From NCBI RefSeq assembly GCF_022430525.1, contig NZ_CP092520.1, forward strand, positions 310,001 through 374,000: 64,000 nucleotides of DNA, written 5' to 3'. The notes below the pieces were generated by a model that was not told the origin of the DNA, did not search any database, and saw nothing but the letters and a program-made list of their open reading frames with translations. Below, one piece after another: positions 8,552-22,477 of the stretch. The position numbers and the translations under genes were made by a program. Position 1 is the stretch's first letter; every line of letters starts with the position of its first letter. Source of the DNA: Cetobacterium somerae (GTDB taxonomy: Bacteria > Fusobacteriota > Fusobacteriia > Fusobacteriales > Fusobacteriaceae).

Positions 8552-9343
8552 TTATTTTTTAAATATCTCTTTTATCTTATCAAAAAAACCAACTTTAGGA
8601 TCTAAATCTAAAAATTCAACATTTTGTCCAAGTGTTCTTGAAGCTATATTTACATATGCTCTAGCTGCTAAAGATTCTCCTCTATATACTAAAGGTTCAC
8701 CTTTATTTGTAGATATAACTATATTTTCATCATCTGGAACTATTCCTATAGGTTTAATTCCTAAAATATCTGTTACATCATCAACACTTAACATATTTCC
8801 ATCTTTAACCATTTCTACTCTTAAACGATTAACTATTAGTTTTGGATTTCTAATTTCATTTGCTTCTAACAATCCAATAATACGATCTGCATCTCTAACT
8901 GCAGAAATTTCTGGTGTTGTTACAACGTAAGCTTCTTCTGCGGCTGCGATAGCATTTTTAAATCCTTGCTCTATTCCTGCTGGACAATCAACTAATACAA
9001 AATCATATTCAGCTTTTAATATTTCAATTAATTCTCTCATTTGCTCTGGAGTTACAGCATTCTTATCTCTTGATTGAGCTGCTGGCAATAAATGCAAGTT
9101 ATCATTTCTTTTATCTTTTATTATAGCTTGCTTAGGTTTACAAACTCCTTCTATCACATCTATTAAATCATAAACTATTCTATTTTCTAATCCCATAACA
9201 ACATCTAAATTTCTTAAACCTATATCTGTATCAATTAATAGCGTCTTTTGATTTTGCATAGCTAGTGCTGCACCTAAGTTCGCACTACTTGTCGTTTTCC
9301 CTACTCCACCTTTTCCTGAAGTAATTACTATAACTTTTCCCAT
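8552..9343 (-). CDS. minD: Septum site-determining ATPase MinD
   Basis: A 263-residue ParA/MinD-family ATPase. The deviant Walker A motif GKGGVGKTT starts at residue 10, the switch region is LLIDTDIGLRNLDVVMG, and Walker B is FVLVDCPAG. The C-terminal FFDKIKEIFKK is the amphipathic helix that anchors ATP-bound MinD dimers to the membrane. MinD recruits MinC to block FtsZ assembly and is displaced by MinE. It sits 19 nt after minC. All expected motifs are intact. Confidence 0.96.
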   Translation of the reverse strand: MGKVIVITSGKGGVGKTTSSANLGAALAMQNQKTLLIDTDIGLRNLDVVMGLENRIVYDLIDVIEGVCKPKQAIIKDKRNDNLHLLPAAQSRDKNAVTPEQMRELIEILKAEYDFVLVDCPAGIEQGFKNAIAAAEEAYVVTTPEISAVRDADRIIGLLEANEIRNPKLIVNRLRVEMVKDGNMLSVDDVTDILGIKPIGIVPDDENIVISTNKGEPLVYRGESLAARAYVNIASRTLGQNVEFLDLDPKVGFFDKIKEIFKK

Positions 9344-9362
9344 AATTCCTCCTATTTTCCCT

Positions 9363-10052
9363 TTATATTTTTATCATATGCTCTAAAGTTGCTTTATTGA
9401 ATTTTTCAATAAAAATATTCCCATCTTTTAAATAAGCTACTTCAAAATCTAAGGTTTTTTTTACTTTGTTAACATCTAATACATTTGTACTAGGATTTTT
9501 TGCTATAACTTGGCCTATTTTAATTTGAATAGGATTTAAAGAAAATGCTCCTACAAATGCTTCTGATCCATCATTTTCTCCAGCATAAACAGTTCCATTT
9601 AAATATCCTAATACCACTACATTTCCTTTAGATTTAATAACTGCACCTGGGTTTACATCTCCTAACACAACTACATTTCCATCAAACTCTAAATTATGTC
9701 CAGAACGTAAAGTTCCTTTATGAAACTTTGTGCACCCTTCATCTGTTACATCTTTTATATTATTAAATGGAAGTTGCCCTCCTGGTAATTGTGAGAAAGT
9801 AGACTTTTCAGAAAAAATGAAAGCTATCTTTATATTCGTCTCTCTATTTATTACTCCGATTAAAATATTTTCCTCTATTTCTGTTAGTTTTCTATTAGTA
9901 AATTCAATGGCTATTTTCGCATCTCCTATGAATGCTTCCGCCTGTTTAATCTTTTCAGAAAATTTATCTTTTAAAGAGCTAAAATCGATGTTACTATCTA
10001 ATTGCACAACTAACCTGTCCTTTTTTCCCTTTAGAATTACACAGTCATTCAT
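9363..10052 (-). CDS. minC: Septum site-determining protein MinC
   Basis: A 229-residue protein. Residues 1-100 form the variable N-terminal FtsZ-inhibiting domain; residues about 110-210 form the C-terminal right-handed beta-helix (LRSGHNLEFDGNVVVLGDVNPG and VVVLGYLNGTVYAG repeats) that binds MinD and dimerises. It blocks Z-ring assembly at the poles. First gene of the operon, with a well-formed promoter at 10092-10120. Confidence 0.93.
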   Translation of the reverse strand: MNDCVILKGKKDRLVVQLDSNIDFSSLKDKFSEKIKQAEAFIGDAKIAIEFTNRKLTEIEENILIGVINRETNIKIAFIFSEKSTFSQLPGGQLPFNNIKDVTDEGCTKFHKGTLRSGHNLEFDGNVVVLGDVNPGAVIKSKGNVVVLGYLNGTVYAGENDGSEAFVGAFSLNPIQIKIGQVIAKNPSTNVLDVNKVKKTLDFEVAYLKDGNIFIEKFNKATLEHMIKI

Positions 10053-10091
10053 ATTTGTACGCTCCTAATTTCATTTTTTACATATTACCAA

Positions 10092-10120
10092 ATTATAGCA
10101 CTTTTATGTTCAAACATCAA
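10092..10120 (-). promoter_or_regulatory. Promoter of minCDE
   Basis: Minus-strand -35 TTGATG (10115-10120), 17-nt spacer and perfect -10 TATAAT (10092-10097), about 40 nt upstream of the minC start. Confidence 0.75.
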
Positions 10121-10171
10121 TCATTTTATAACTATATAGTTTTTTTTTATTGGATAATTTTTTATATTTTT

Positions 10172-10210
10172 TCTAAAAAAAAAAGTTATGAAATTTCTTC
10201 ATAACTCTTT
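10172..10210 (-). terminator. Terminator of the beta-galactosidase gene
   Basis: Nine-base-pair stem AGTTATGAA / TTCATAACT with a 5-nt loop, followed on the minus strand by a long T run (complement of the A run at 10175-10183). Confidence 0.85.
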
Positions 10211-10233
10211 TTCTAACTAATTACTTTAACCTT

Positions 10234-14010
<3,777 letters not shown>

Positions 14011-14026
14011 GAGCGCACAAATAAAA

Positions 14027-14075
14027 ATATGAAACTAATTTCACCTAGGTAAAATTAGTTTCATATTTTTTCATA
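14027..14075 (-). terminator. Terminator of the fucose operon, strong long stem
   Basis: A perfect 15-bp stem, ATATGAAACTAATTT / AAATTAGTTTCATAT, with loop CACCTAGGTA. T-rich tracts follow on both strands, so it could also stop plus-strand transcription. The loop contains the 8-nt palindrome ACCTAGGT. Confidence 0.88.
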
Positions 14076-14100
14076 TTATCATATTTTTAATCTAATCTCC

Positions 14101-15894
14101 TTATCCTTTAAGTTTTCCATAAATAGGTCCAAAGTTTTTACAAGCTCTGTAGTCTGCTCCCTCTTTATCTATTGTACCAAATGACGACCAAACTTTTGGT
14201 CTAAATATTTTTTCATCAGATACATTATGCATAGCAATAGGTATTCTTAACATAGATGCCAACGTTATAAATTTATCTCCAACATGCCCATATGAAATTG
14301 CTCCATGATTTGCTCCCCATGTATCCATAACAGTATGAACATCTGTAAATGCTCCCTCACCAGTTAAATTAGGAGCAAACCAAGTTGTTGGCCATGTAAA
14401 GTTTGTTCTTCTATCCAAAATATCATGAACATCTTTTTGTATGTCAACAGCATATCCTTCTGCTATTTGTAAAACAGGACCTAATCCTTTTATTAAATTT
14501 ATTCTTGTCATTGTTATAGGCATTTCACCTTTAGTTAAAAATTGTGATGAATATCCTCCACCTCTAAAATATCCTAAATCTGCTTCACACCATTTTGTAG
14601 AATCTAAACATTTATTTACTTCTTCTTCTGTTACTTCCCAAAATGGTTTCATCACTCTATTTCCATCTTTATCTATTTGATCTCCCGTTCCATCTAAAGA
14701 AGATGAACCTGAATTTATTAAATGTATTAATCCATTTTTAGCTTTTCCATCTAACTCTTTTCCTGTAACTCTTTTTACAGCTTCTGGAGACCAAAATGTT
14801 CTAACATCGGAGAATATTTGAGCTCTTCCTGTTAATAGATGACCAAATAACATTGCTACACCATTTAAAGAATCATTTTCTGTTGCTACAACAAATGCTT
14901 CTCTGATTCCATTCCAATCAAAAGATGAGTTTAATATTGCTTCTGAAAAATCTCCATTTGGCATATAATCAGTCCATTGTCTTTGTCCTTGGAATCCTGC
15001 AGCAATAGCGTTATGGCCTTCAGCTTCTTCTATGTAACCTTTTTCTTTCAACTTTTTATTTCCAATCATAAGATCTCTCATTATAATTGTCATTTTTACA
15101 ACAATCTCCCAGTCTTTATCTTTTGCTTCTCTAGTTTTCTGAATATATGAATTGTTACAATCCTCTCCTTCTTTACAGTGAAGTTTTGTCCATTCCATAG
15201 CTTTTTTAAACTCTTCAGCATCGTATATCTCTTCATCTAATCTTCTTTTCAATTCTACCATATCAACATATTCATTTCTCATTCCTAAATAATCAGAGAA
15301 AAAATCTGGGTTTACTATAGAACCTGCTATTCCCATAGAGACACTACCAATAGATAGATATGATTTACCTTTCATTAAAGCAACTGCTAAACCAGATTCA
15401 ACAAATTTTAATATTTTTTCCTTTACATCTTCAGGAATCTCTTTATCAGTTCCATCTTGTACATGTTTTCCATATATAGAAAACACGGGGTCTCCAATTT
15501 GAGCGTGCCCTGCTGCTGCTGCTGCTAAATATACAGCTCCTGGTCTTTCAGTTCCATTAAATCCCCATATAGCTTTTGGTATATTTGGAGTACAATCTAT
15601 CGTTTCTGTTCCATAACACCAACAAGGAGTTACCGTTAGTGAAACACCAACATTATTGTCTTTAAATTTTTGCTCACATCGAGCTGCCTCAGGAACTCTT
15701 CCTATTGTTTCTTCAAAAACATAACATTCCACTGACTCACCACTAGGATATTTTAAATTTTCTTCAATAAATTTAGCAACCATTTTAGCCATATCCATAG
15801 CTTGTCCTTCTAAGGATTCTCTTACTCCTCTTCGTCTTCCGTCTATAGTAGCTCTTATTCCAACTTTTGGTAATTTCCCATTTAATCTATACAC
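14101..15894 (-). CDS. fucI: L-fucose isomerase
   Basis: A 597-residue cytosolic enzyme (E. coli FucI 591) converting L-fucose to L-fuculose with Mn2+. The conserved blocks are intact: [35 protein letters not shown] (metal ligand Glu), [11 protein letters not shown] (metal ligand Asp) and [10 protein letters not shown] near the C-terminus (metal-site His region). It is the last gene of the fucose operon and overlaps the end of the M81 gene by 8 nt. A strong terminator follows. D-arabinose isomerase activity is also typical of the family. Confidence 0.96.
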   Translation of the reverse strand: MYRLNGKLPKVGIRATIDGRRRGVRESLEGQAMDMAKMVAKFIEENLKYPSGESVECYVFEETIGRVPEAARCEQKFKDNNVGVSLTVTPCWCYGTETIDCTPNIPKAIWGFNGTERPGAVYLAAAAAGHAQIGDPVFSIYGKHVQDGTDKEIPEDVKEKILKFVESGLAVALMKGKSYLSIGSVSMGIAGSIVNPDFFSDYLGMRNEYVDMVELKRRLDEEIYDAEEFKKAMEWTKLHCKEGEDCNNSYIQKTREAKDKDWEIVVKMTIIMRDLMIGNKKLKEKGYIEEAEGHNAIAAGFQGQRQWTDYMPNGDFSEAILNSSFDWNGIREAFVVATENDSLNGVAMLFGHLLTGRAQIFSDVRTFWSPEAVKRVTGKELDGKAKNGLIHLINSGSSSLDGTGDQIDKDGNRVMKPFWEVTEEEVNKCLDSTKWCEADLGYFRGGGYSSQFLTKGEMPITMTRINLIKGLGPVLQIAEGYAVDIQKDVHDILDRRTNFTWPTTWFAPNLTGEGAFTDVHTVMDTWGANHGAISYGHVGDKFITLASMLRIPIAMHNVSDEKIFRPKVWSSFGTIDKEGADYRACKNFGPIYGKLKG

Positions 15895-17383
15895 GTTTAT
15901 CCTCCTTAGTTTTTGCTTTATAACTGAAGTCTATATCTAACGGAAATATTGGTCTTTTAACTTTTTCATATTTTATGTTTAAAATATCCTCATTAGTACT
16001 TCCTGTTGTTAAAGCCATGATAGTTCTTTTAGAAAGAAGTTTATGGTGCTCAGTTAAATATCCCAATTTACAAACAATAATATTACGATTTTTAGGATCT
16101 AATCTTAAATCTTCATACATTTCAGGAGTCACATACCCTACATGTTTCTCTGCTAAAATTACATCTACATTATTTACTCTTAAGACTGCTAAATCACTTT
16201 CATATGTTCCCCATTTTTCTAAATAATTAATAACCTCTCCTTTTAAAGTTAAAGGTTTTGTAGTTTTAGTATCAAACTTTGCTCCTGCAACAACCTCTAT
16301 AGTTTGTCCAATTTTTCCTTTACAAAATAGCGTTGCTTCAGGATCATAAATTCCTCCGTAAATAACTGGAGTAGATACATCTTTCGTTTTAGAATTTTCT
16401 AAAATTATTTTTAAAAATCCTGTACAATCTGATGATGAACCTGCAGTAGGATTGTCTCCAGAGTCTGATAAATATATTGGAAATTTATTTTCCTCTAAAG
16501 CTTTTAAGGCAACCTCATAAGCTTTTTCAGGCTGATAAGTTTCTGTATGAAAAGAAAACTCGTCTCTTCTATCAAAAAACTCTTGTCCTATCTCTTTTGA
16601 AATTGTATTTGCTAAATTTTCATCATCTGCTACAACATAGATTCCAACAGCAGCATCTTCACTATCTGCCCAAGGATATCCCATAAGAATAGAAACTCCT
16701 AAAACTCCCTGCTTTTTTTCATATTCTCTACATCTATTTATAAAATAAACCATAGGTTCAGTTGAAGTTTCTGACTGTTCTCCAGCTATTAGCATTGGAA
16801 CGCTTGCCCAAGATTTTTTAGGAATTTTATTCTCTTTAAAAATATACATTAATATCTCTGCTGCATGCTCTCCAGTTTCAAAACAATCAGTGTGTGGAGC
16901 ACATTTATATCCAACATATGCATCAGCGTATTTGTGCATTTTATCAGTCATAGTTGTATGCATATCAAGGGCAACTACAATTGGGATATCTTTAAAATGC
17001 TTTCTAAGTTCCTCTAAAAGATCACCTTCTGCCTCTCCCAATCCAACTACTCTCATAGAACCGTGAAGAGCTAAGTTGATTCCATCTAGTTTTTTTATTT
17101 TGTCTGCTTCTAAAGCTCTCTCAATAAATTCTTTTTTTAATCTACTATAAAGTTCGTAGCTTACCTCCCCATTTGGAACTGCTCTTGCACTAAGCGTTGG
17201 AACAACATCATATCCATTTTCTTTTAAAGTATCAACTATACCTCTTAATGCATTATTTTTTGTTTCAAAAACTAATGAATCCTCTCCATATCTTATAGAG
17301 AAATCCTTTTCATCTGTGATAATCGGATTAAAAGAATTTGATTCATGATGCATAGATCCTACTAAAACTCTTTTCATTTTCAT
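15887..17383 (-). CDS. M81-family metallopeptidase (MlrC/DUF1485 type)
   Basis: A 498-residue member of the M81 family, named for microcystinase MlrC but mostly of unknown substrate. Zinc-site candidates are visible: [10 protein letters not shown] near the N-terminus, ALDMHTTM and [13 protein letters not shown]. The C-terminal half carries [12 protein letters not shown] typical of the family. Its place between a glycosidase and fucI suggests a hydrolase for an amide- or ester-linked sugar derivative, but this is inference. ATG 17383 has no nearby Shine-Dalgarno sequence; a GGAGG lies about 40 nt upstream, before a short overlapping frame starting GTG, so coupled translation is possible. Confidence 0.85.
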   Translation of the reverse strand: MKMKRVLVGSMHHESNSFNPIITDEKDFSIRYGEDSLVFETKNNALRGIVDTLKENGYDVVPTLSARAVPNGEVSYELYSRLKKEFIERALEADKIKKLDGINLALHGSMRVVGLGEAEGDLLEELRKHFKDIPIVVALDMHTTMTDKMHKYADAYVGYKCAPHTDCFETGEHAAEILMYIFKENKIPKKSWASVPMLIAGEQSETSTEPMVYFINRCREYEKKQGVLGVSILMGYPWADSEDAAVGIYVVADDENLANTISKEIGQEFFDRRDEFSFHTETYQPEKAYEVALKALEENKFPIYLSDSGDNPTAGSSSDCTGFLKIILENSKTKDVSTPVIYGGIYDPEATLFCKGKIGQTIEVVAGAKFDTKTTKPLTLKGEVINYLEKWGTYESDLAVLRVNNVDVILAEKHVGYVTPEMYEDLRLDPKNRNIIVCKLGYLTEHHKLLSKRTIMALTTGSTNEDILNIKYEKVKRPIFPLDIDFSYKAKTKEDKRV

Positions 17384-17441
17384 TTTGTATGATAAATATA
17401 AGTCTATTTATCACTACATCCTCCTTCTTTGGTATTTTAAG

Positions 17442-19436
17442 CTAATTTTCATAATTAAATATAGTCATATGATGACCATTCACAGAGTTAATTTTAAATT
17501 TTATTATTTGTCCATTCTGTTCAAACGGAATCTCCTCTCTTGTTTCCTCTTCAAAAATAGATACAATCTTTTTATCAGGGATATTAACTTTAACTTCTAA
17601 TTCATATAATTTTAATTTATTTTGGATTGTATAAATATCTTGAGAAGGTTTTTCTATAAGATAGTTTAAAAGATGAAGAATAATTCGATTCTCATTTTTT
17701 TGTTCATTTAAACTAGTTATTAGAGTTGTGGGACCATTGTGATCAACTAATTTTTTATCTAATAGCATTTCCAAACTATCTTTAAGTATCTCCTTACACC
17801 ATTTAGCACCATTTTTTCTATATATTCTAAAAATTGGATGTGAAAAATAAATGTAATTATTGCCCTTTAAAGCTCCTGGAAACCCCTTTTTTCCAGATGA
17901 TGGAGCGTGTTGGTGTGAGCAGAAAAATATACCCTCTCTATTAAAGTAAGGTTCTATTGTTTCTAAAACAACTTCACTATTTATTGCTTCTACTTTGATT
18001 CCTTTTAAATACATTACATGCTCTTCTTTAGGAAGAGATCTCCCTATCTTTTCATTAGGAAGAATAAAATCTCTGTCAAACTCTGATTCTCCAAGATACT
18101 TTAATGAAAAAAGATTATTTTCATTACTAGTATCTATTAAAGATATGTAAGAACTAATTATTTTTCCACCATTTTTCATATAATTTTCTAATTTATTTTT
18201 TAATGTTATATTAAATTCTATTTTATCTGGCAAAATAAGGACTTTGTATTTATAAAAATCCATAGAAGAATCTATAATTTCAAATTGATAAGACATTTCT
18301 TGAAGTATTCTCATAGCACCTATGAGCCCAGGATCTATTCCACTTTCATTAGAAGAATAAGATTCTTCTGGTGTTAAAAGCGCTATTTCTGACATCGGTG
18401 TAATTTCTGTACAAAACTCTTCTTTTCTTTCTATTTGTTCATAAACTTTTCCAATTAAATCATAAGAACTTAAAGATAATTGCCCTTTATTATGAAGCTG
18501 ATCTCCTATAGAACATCCAGCCCCTAATGTCAGCATATTAAAGCATTCAAATTCTAAAGCTTCTAAATTTTTATATGAATGAAAATCTCCCCAATAAGTA
18601 TGAAATTTACCAGTCATTCCAATAATATCTTTTCCTAAATTTCTAGCATACCTTACCGTAGCAGGAAAGTGATCATATCCCCATCCACCGCTCGGTAAAG
18701 ATTCTAGTTCTAAATGAGAATATACATCTAAAGCTTTTTTGAAATTTGGTCCTACATGAGAGCTATTAAAAAATAAACTTTTTCCTGGTACAAGATTTTC
18801 AATATAAGTTGCAATTTCTCTTCTAAACTCATCTAGCATAATAGAGGAATAAATTAGTCTTTCTTCTTTATCATATATATCCATATTTAGAGCCTTCATT
18901 TTTTCTTGACACTGTTTACAATTACAATCGACTTTAAATAAAATATCTAGAAAAAAACCATCAATTCTATCTTTTCCAACAGAACTTACAATATCTTCCA
19001 AATGTTCTTTAAAAAATTGACGATACTCAGTATTTAGGCAAATTGTATTATAAAAATGAGGCTTTGGAATATTTTGTGTATCGATAAACTCGCCATTTTC
19101 ATCTAAAGATAACCATTCTGGATTTTCTCTCATCACTCTTCCATCCCATTGAACTGTTGTATATATTGGCGTTTTTATACCTTGCTTATGACAAACCTCT
19201 ATTTGTTCTATTAATAGATTTTTATTTTTTAAATTAGGATGAATTAAATGTGGGTATTTTTTAGATGGATAATAAAGCCATCCATGATGACATCGTGCAA
19301 ACAACGTCACTGAATTGACATGGGCATTTTTTAAAGTTTCTCCAAACTCTGTTGGATCAAAATCTATTCCAATATCTTCTATAAATTCACTAGTATGGAA
19401 ATCTAAATGTATTTGTCTTTGGATTTCTTTTTTCAT
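17442..19436 (-). CDS. GH151-like (GHL6-type) glycosidase, probable alpha-L-fucosidase
   Basis: A 664-residue intracellular protein without a signal peptide. Residues about 1-340 form a TIM-barrel of the hypothetical glycosyl hydrolase 6 type (DFHTSEFIEDIGIDFDP, VNSVTLFARCHHGW, DGFFLDILF), followed at about 345-460 by a beta-galactosidase-trimerisation-like region. This layout matches GH151, whose characterised members are alpha-L-fucosidases. Residues CNCKQCQEKM (about 171-180) contain three cysteines that could bind metal. The position between the sugar ABC permeases and fucI supports a fucosidase acting on imported fucosylated oligosaccharides. Substrate is not proven; a different alpha- or beta-glycosidase remains possible. 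Confidence 0.65.
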   Translation of the reverse strand: MKKEIQRQIHLDFHTSEFIEDIGIDFDPTEFGETLKNAHVNSVTLFARCHHGWLYYPSKKYPHLIHPNLKNKNLLIEQIEVCHKQGIKTPIYTTVQWDGRVMRENPEWLSLDENGEFIDTQNIPKPHFYNTICLNTEYRQFFKEHLEDIVSSVGKDRIDGFFLDILFKVDCNCKQCQEKMKALNMDIYDKEERLIYSSIMLDEFRREIATYIENLVPGKSLFFNSSHVGPNFKKALDVYSHLELESLPSGGWGYDHFPATVRYARNLGKDIIGMTGKFHTYWGDFHSYKNLEALEFECFNMLTLGAGCSIGDQLHNKGQLSLSSYDLIGKVYEQIERKEEFCTEITPMSEIALLTPEESYSSNESGIDPGLIGAMRILQEMSYQFEIIDSSMDFYKYKVLILPDKIEFNITLKNKLENYMKNGGKIISSYISLIDTSNENNLFSLKYLGESEFDRDFILPNEKIGRSLPKEEHVMYLKGIKVEAINSEVVLETIEPYFNREGIFFCSHQHAPSSGKKGFPGALKGNNYIYFSHPIFRIYRKNGAKWCKEILKDSLEMLLDKKLVDHNGPTTLITSLNEQKNENRIILHLLNYLIEKPSQDIYTIQNKLKLYELEVKVNIPDKKIVSIFEEETREEIPFEQNGQIIKFKINSVNGHHMTIFNYEN

Positions 19437-19438
19437 AA

Positions 19439-20269
19439 TTACTCCTTTATGGCTCCAGCGGTTAACCCACCTTCTATTTTTTCTTGAAATAACATATAGA
19501 TAATCAAAGGTATCAAAACTGTAATTGTGATAGCAGCCATTAACAATCCATATTCTGAACCACGCTCACCATTAAAGTTAAGAAGCCCAAGAGTTATAGG
19601 CTTTAATTTATTATCATTTATAAAAAGGAGAGGAAAAACCACATTATTCCATGCTCCTAAAAAATTAAAAATAGATACAGTAGCAATAGCTGGCATACTT
19701 AAAGGAAGCACTAATTTTAAGTAAACTTGCCAAAAACTGGCACCATCAATAATAGCAGCTTCTATTAAAGAGTTATTTATCCCTTTCATAAATCCTGTCA
19801 AAACTAAAATACTAAATGGTAAAGAAAATGCAACATAAACTAAAACTAAAGCTATTAAATTATTTTTTAGATTAAGAATTCCCACAAAATATGAAATAGG
19901 AACCAATACACTTTGCATAGGTATCATCATCCCAAGAAGAAAGAATACTGACAGATACTTATTAAATTTAAAGTTAAATCTCGATAAAATAAACGAAACC
20001 ATTGATGCAGTAAAAATTAAAATAATAACAGTTGATACCGAAATCACTATACTATTGAAAAAATAAGTTCCCATATTAGCAGCATTCCAAGCTTCAATGA
20101 AATTTTCCACTCTAAAAATTTTAGGAATTGAAAAGGGAGTAGAAAATATCTCATTATTATTTTTAAAAGAAGAAAAAACTGTAAAAATCATAGGACCTAT
20201 GAAAGATAAGCTTACAAAAATTAAAAATGAATAAGTTATAACTACGTGATGAGTTTGCTTTTGTTTCAT
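19439..20269 (-). CDS. Sugar ABC transporter permease (MalG type)
   Basis: A 276-residue permease of the CUT1 class with six membrane helices. The EAA loop is visible as EAAIIDGASFWQVYLKLVLP, the docking site for the ATPase. It pairs with the permease encoded next to it (4-nt overlap) and the lipoprotein at 21160-22461. No ATPase gene is present in this operon. The imported substrate is inferred from the operon to be fucose or a fucosylated oligosaccharide. Confidence 0.92.
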   Translation of the reverse strand: MKQKQTHHVVITYSFLIFVSLSFIGPMIFTVFSSFKNNNEIFSTPFSIPKIFRVENFIEAWNAANMGTYFFNSIVISVSTVIILIFTASMVSFILSRFNFKFNKYLSVFFLLGMMIPMQSVLVPISYFVGILNLKNNLIALVLVYVAFSLPFSILVLTGFMKGINNSLIEAAIIDGASFWQVYLKLVLPLSMPAIATVSIFNFLGAWNNVVFPLLFINDNKLKPITLGLLNFNGERGSEYGLLMAAITITVLIPLIIYMLFQEKIEGGLTAGAIKE

Positions 20270-21156
20270 TTACTCCTCCTTTTTTCTCCAGTTAAAAAAT
20301 TACTTAAAAATACTAAAGATAATGCTAAGAGCAAAAGTAAAACTCCAATTGCACTTCCCTTTCCAAAATTATCATATCTAAAAGATTCGTAATAAAGCAA
20401 AGTGGTTGGTAAATTAGTCAAACCATTAGGTCCACCCTCAGTCATGGCAAATATTAGATCAAAAACTTTAATAGACCCTATAATATCCATAACAATACAT
20501 ATTCCTATGATTGGCTTTAACATTGGAATAGTTATTAAAAAAAATTGTTTAATTGAATTAGCTCCATCAATTTGTGCAGCCTCGTAAAGCTCATCTGGAA
20601 TTGTTGCTAATCCTGCCAATAAAATAACCATATAAAATCCAACACCTACCCAAATATTAACTGATATTATAGCATTCATAGCAGTACTTTCATTTATTAG
20701 CCAAGGTACAACATGCTGATGTAAATTTACAGATTTTAAAAATAAATTTAGAGCACCATTGGGCATAAATATAAAATACCACATAAGTCCTACTGCAGTT
20801 AAAGGGAATATAGTAGGAACAAAGAATATAGCTTTAAAAAGTTTATGACCTCTACACTTTGAGTTTATAGCTACAGCTAACAAAAGAGCTATAGGAGTAT
20901 GAAAGCCAACACTAAATACCACCATTTTTATCATATTTTTTAAAGATATTAAGAAATTCTTATCATTTAGAAGAATTTTAAAATTATCTAATCCAACGAA
21001 TTTAACAGGAGAGACAGCTAATCCATTCCATTTAGAAACAGAAAATACTAATGCTCCAATTAGTGGGATAATTTGAAAAGCAACATATATAAGTAACGCT
21101 GGTAAAACAAATCCTAGGATTAACATTTTATCTGATTTTTTATGAATTTTTATCAT
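20266..21156 (-). CDS. Sugar ABC transporter permease (MalF/UgpA type)
   Basis: A 296-residue CUT1 permease with about six membrane helices and the EAA loop YEAAQIDGANSIKQFFLITIP. It forms a heterodimer with the next gene product. It starts 3 nt after the binding-protein gene and overlaps the second permease by 4 nt, so all three are translated as a unit. Confidence 0.92.
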   Translation of the reverse strand: MIKIHKKSDKMLILGFVLPALLIYVAFQIIPLIGALVFSVSKWNGLAVSPVKFVGLDNFKILLNDKNFLISLKNMIKMVVFSVGFHTPIALLLAVAINSKCRGHKLFKAIFFVPTIFPLTAVGLMWYFIFMPNGALNLFLKSVNLHQHVVPWLINESTAMNAIISVNIWVGVGFYMVILLAGLATIPDELYEAAQIDGANSIKQFFLITIPMLKPIIGICIVMDIIGSIKVFDLIFAMTEGGPNGLTNLPTTLLYYESFRYDNFGKGSAIGVLLLLLALSLVFLSNFLTGEKRRSK

Positions 21157-21159
21157 TAA

Positions 21160-22461
21160 CTACTCCTTTCTTGAAATCTCTTCTTGAATTTCTTTTCCAG
21201 CTTCCATTGGTGAAGCTCCCATCAAAACACTAACAATAGAGTTTCTAGTTCTATCTTGCATAGATGGTATTTTATCAAAATCAAAGACATCAACACCTAT
21301 TCCATCAGAAGTTTGAGCTAATGTATTATTAGCTAAGAATAGCTCTCCTACTTTATTTTTATCCGCTTCAAAATCAATACGAGGAAGTAAAAATTCTGCT
21401 TCATTTACATATCTAATTCCAGCATCTTTAGAAGTTAACATTTTTAAAAGTTCAATTGTATAATCCTTTTCTTTTCCTTTTAAATTTCCAGAAATCATAT
21501 ATGGACTAATAACTTGCATGTCTTGATTTTTAAACTCTGCTTTTTCTTTAAAATAAGGAAATTTAGCAAAATCTATATTTGCATAAACTGGTGTTTTCTC
21601 AGAGTCTACAAATGTAGATATATTCCATGGACCAGTAAATATCATAGCTGCTTCACCATTTTTGAACTGAGTTGTAGCAATATCATTGCTTATTCCAGGA
21701 GCAGAAGGAGAAAAAGCATCTTTATCATTTAAAACTTTTATAAACTCTAAAGTTTGAACAACTTCCGGATCAGTCCACTTAATTTCTCTTGAACCTAGTT
21801 TTTTAGCTGCATCAACACCTAACCAACGATAAAAAATCTGATTATGTAAATGTCCTACTGAGTAAGTAGATTTTGCACCTAAAGCAATTGGGATAACATT
21901 AATACCTTTTAATTTATCAATAGCAACTAAGAATTCATCCCAAGTTTCAGGAAACTTTTCAACACCTGCTTTATTAAATAAATCTTTGTTATAATAGAAT
22001 CCCATTAATCCTTGTTCCATAGGAATCGCATATATTCCATCTTTCCCAGGAATTGTGTAATAATTTAAAGCTCCTTTATTAAATCCTTCACCCCACTCTT
22101 TATCTTCATCTAAAATTGGTTTCATATCAGCTAATAAGTTTGTATCAACATATTCCCCTAAATTAGCAACTCCTTGTATTCTAAAAATATTAGGTAAAGT
22201 TCCAGAGGCTAAATCTGTTTTTAATTTATTATTAAAAGAAGACTCATCTCCTTGAGATTCATCTACAACAATAACATCTGGATATTTTTGTTCAAACTGA
22301 TAAATAATATCTTTATAAACTTTGACTGAATTTGATGTTCCAGCCATTCTAGTTAATAATCTAATTTTAACCCTATCATTATCTTTAGATTTATCTCCAC
22401 AAGCAAGAAAAGCTAAACATATGCTACAAAGAGTAAGTGATTTAATTATTTTTTTTATCAT
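21160..22461 (-). CDS. Sugar-binding lipoprotein of the ABC importer
   Basis: A 433-residue family-1 extracellular solute-binding protein. The N-terminus has a lipoprotein signal peptide with lipobox FLAC (Cys at residue 21). Typical UgpB/MalE-like features include the F-Y-N-K-D-L-F motif, PETWDEF and a tail of repeated helices. It captures the sugar for the permeases downstream. Residues PSAPGISNDIATTQFKNG are the usual ligand-loop region. Substrate assignment rests on operon context only. Confidence 0.92.
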   Translation of the reverse strand: MIKKIIKSLTLCSICLAFLACGDKSKDNDRVKIRLLTRMAGTSNSVKVYKDIIYQFEQKYPDVIVVDESQGDESSFNNKLKTDLASGTLPNIFRIQGVANLGEYVDTNLLADMKPILDEDKEWGEGFNKGALNYYTIPGKDGIYAIPMEQGLMGFYYNKDLFNKAGVEKFPETWDEFLVAIDKLKGINVIPIALGAKSTYSVGHLHNQIFYRWLGVDAAKKLGSREIKWTDPEVVQTLEFIKVLNDKDAFSPSAPGISNDIATTQFKNGEAAMIFTGPWNISTFVDSEKTPVYANIDFAKFPYFKEKAEFKNQDMQVISPYMISGNLKGKEKDYTIELLKMLTSKDAGIRYVNEAEFLLPRIDFEADKNKVGELFLANNTLAQTSDGIGVDVFDFDKIPSMQDRTRNSIVSVLMGASPMEAGKEIQEEISRKE

Positions 22462-22477
22462 AAATTCCTCCTATTAA

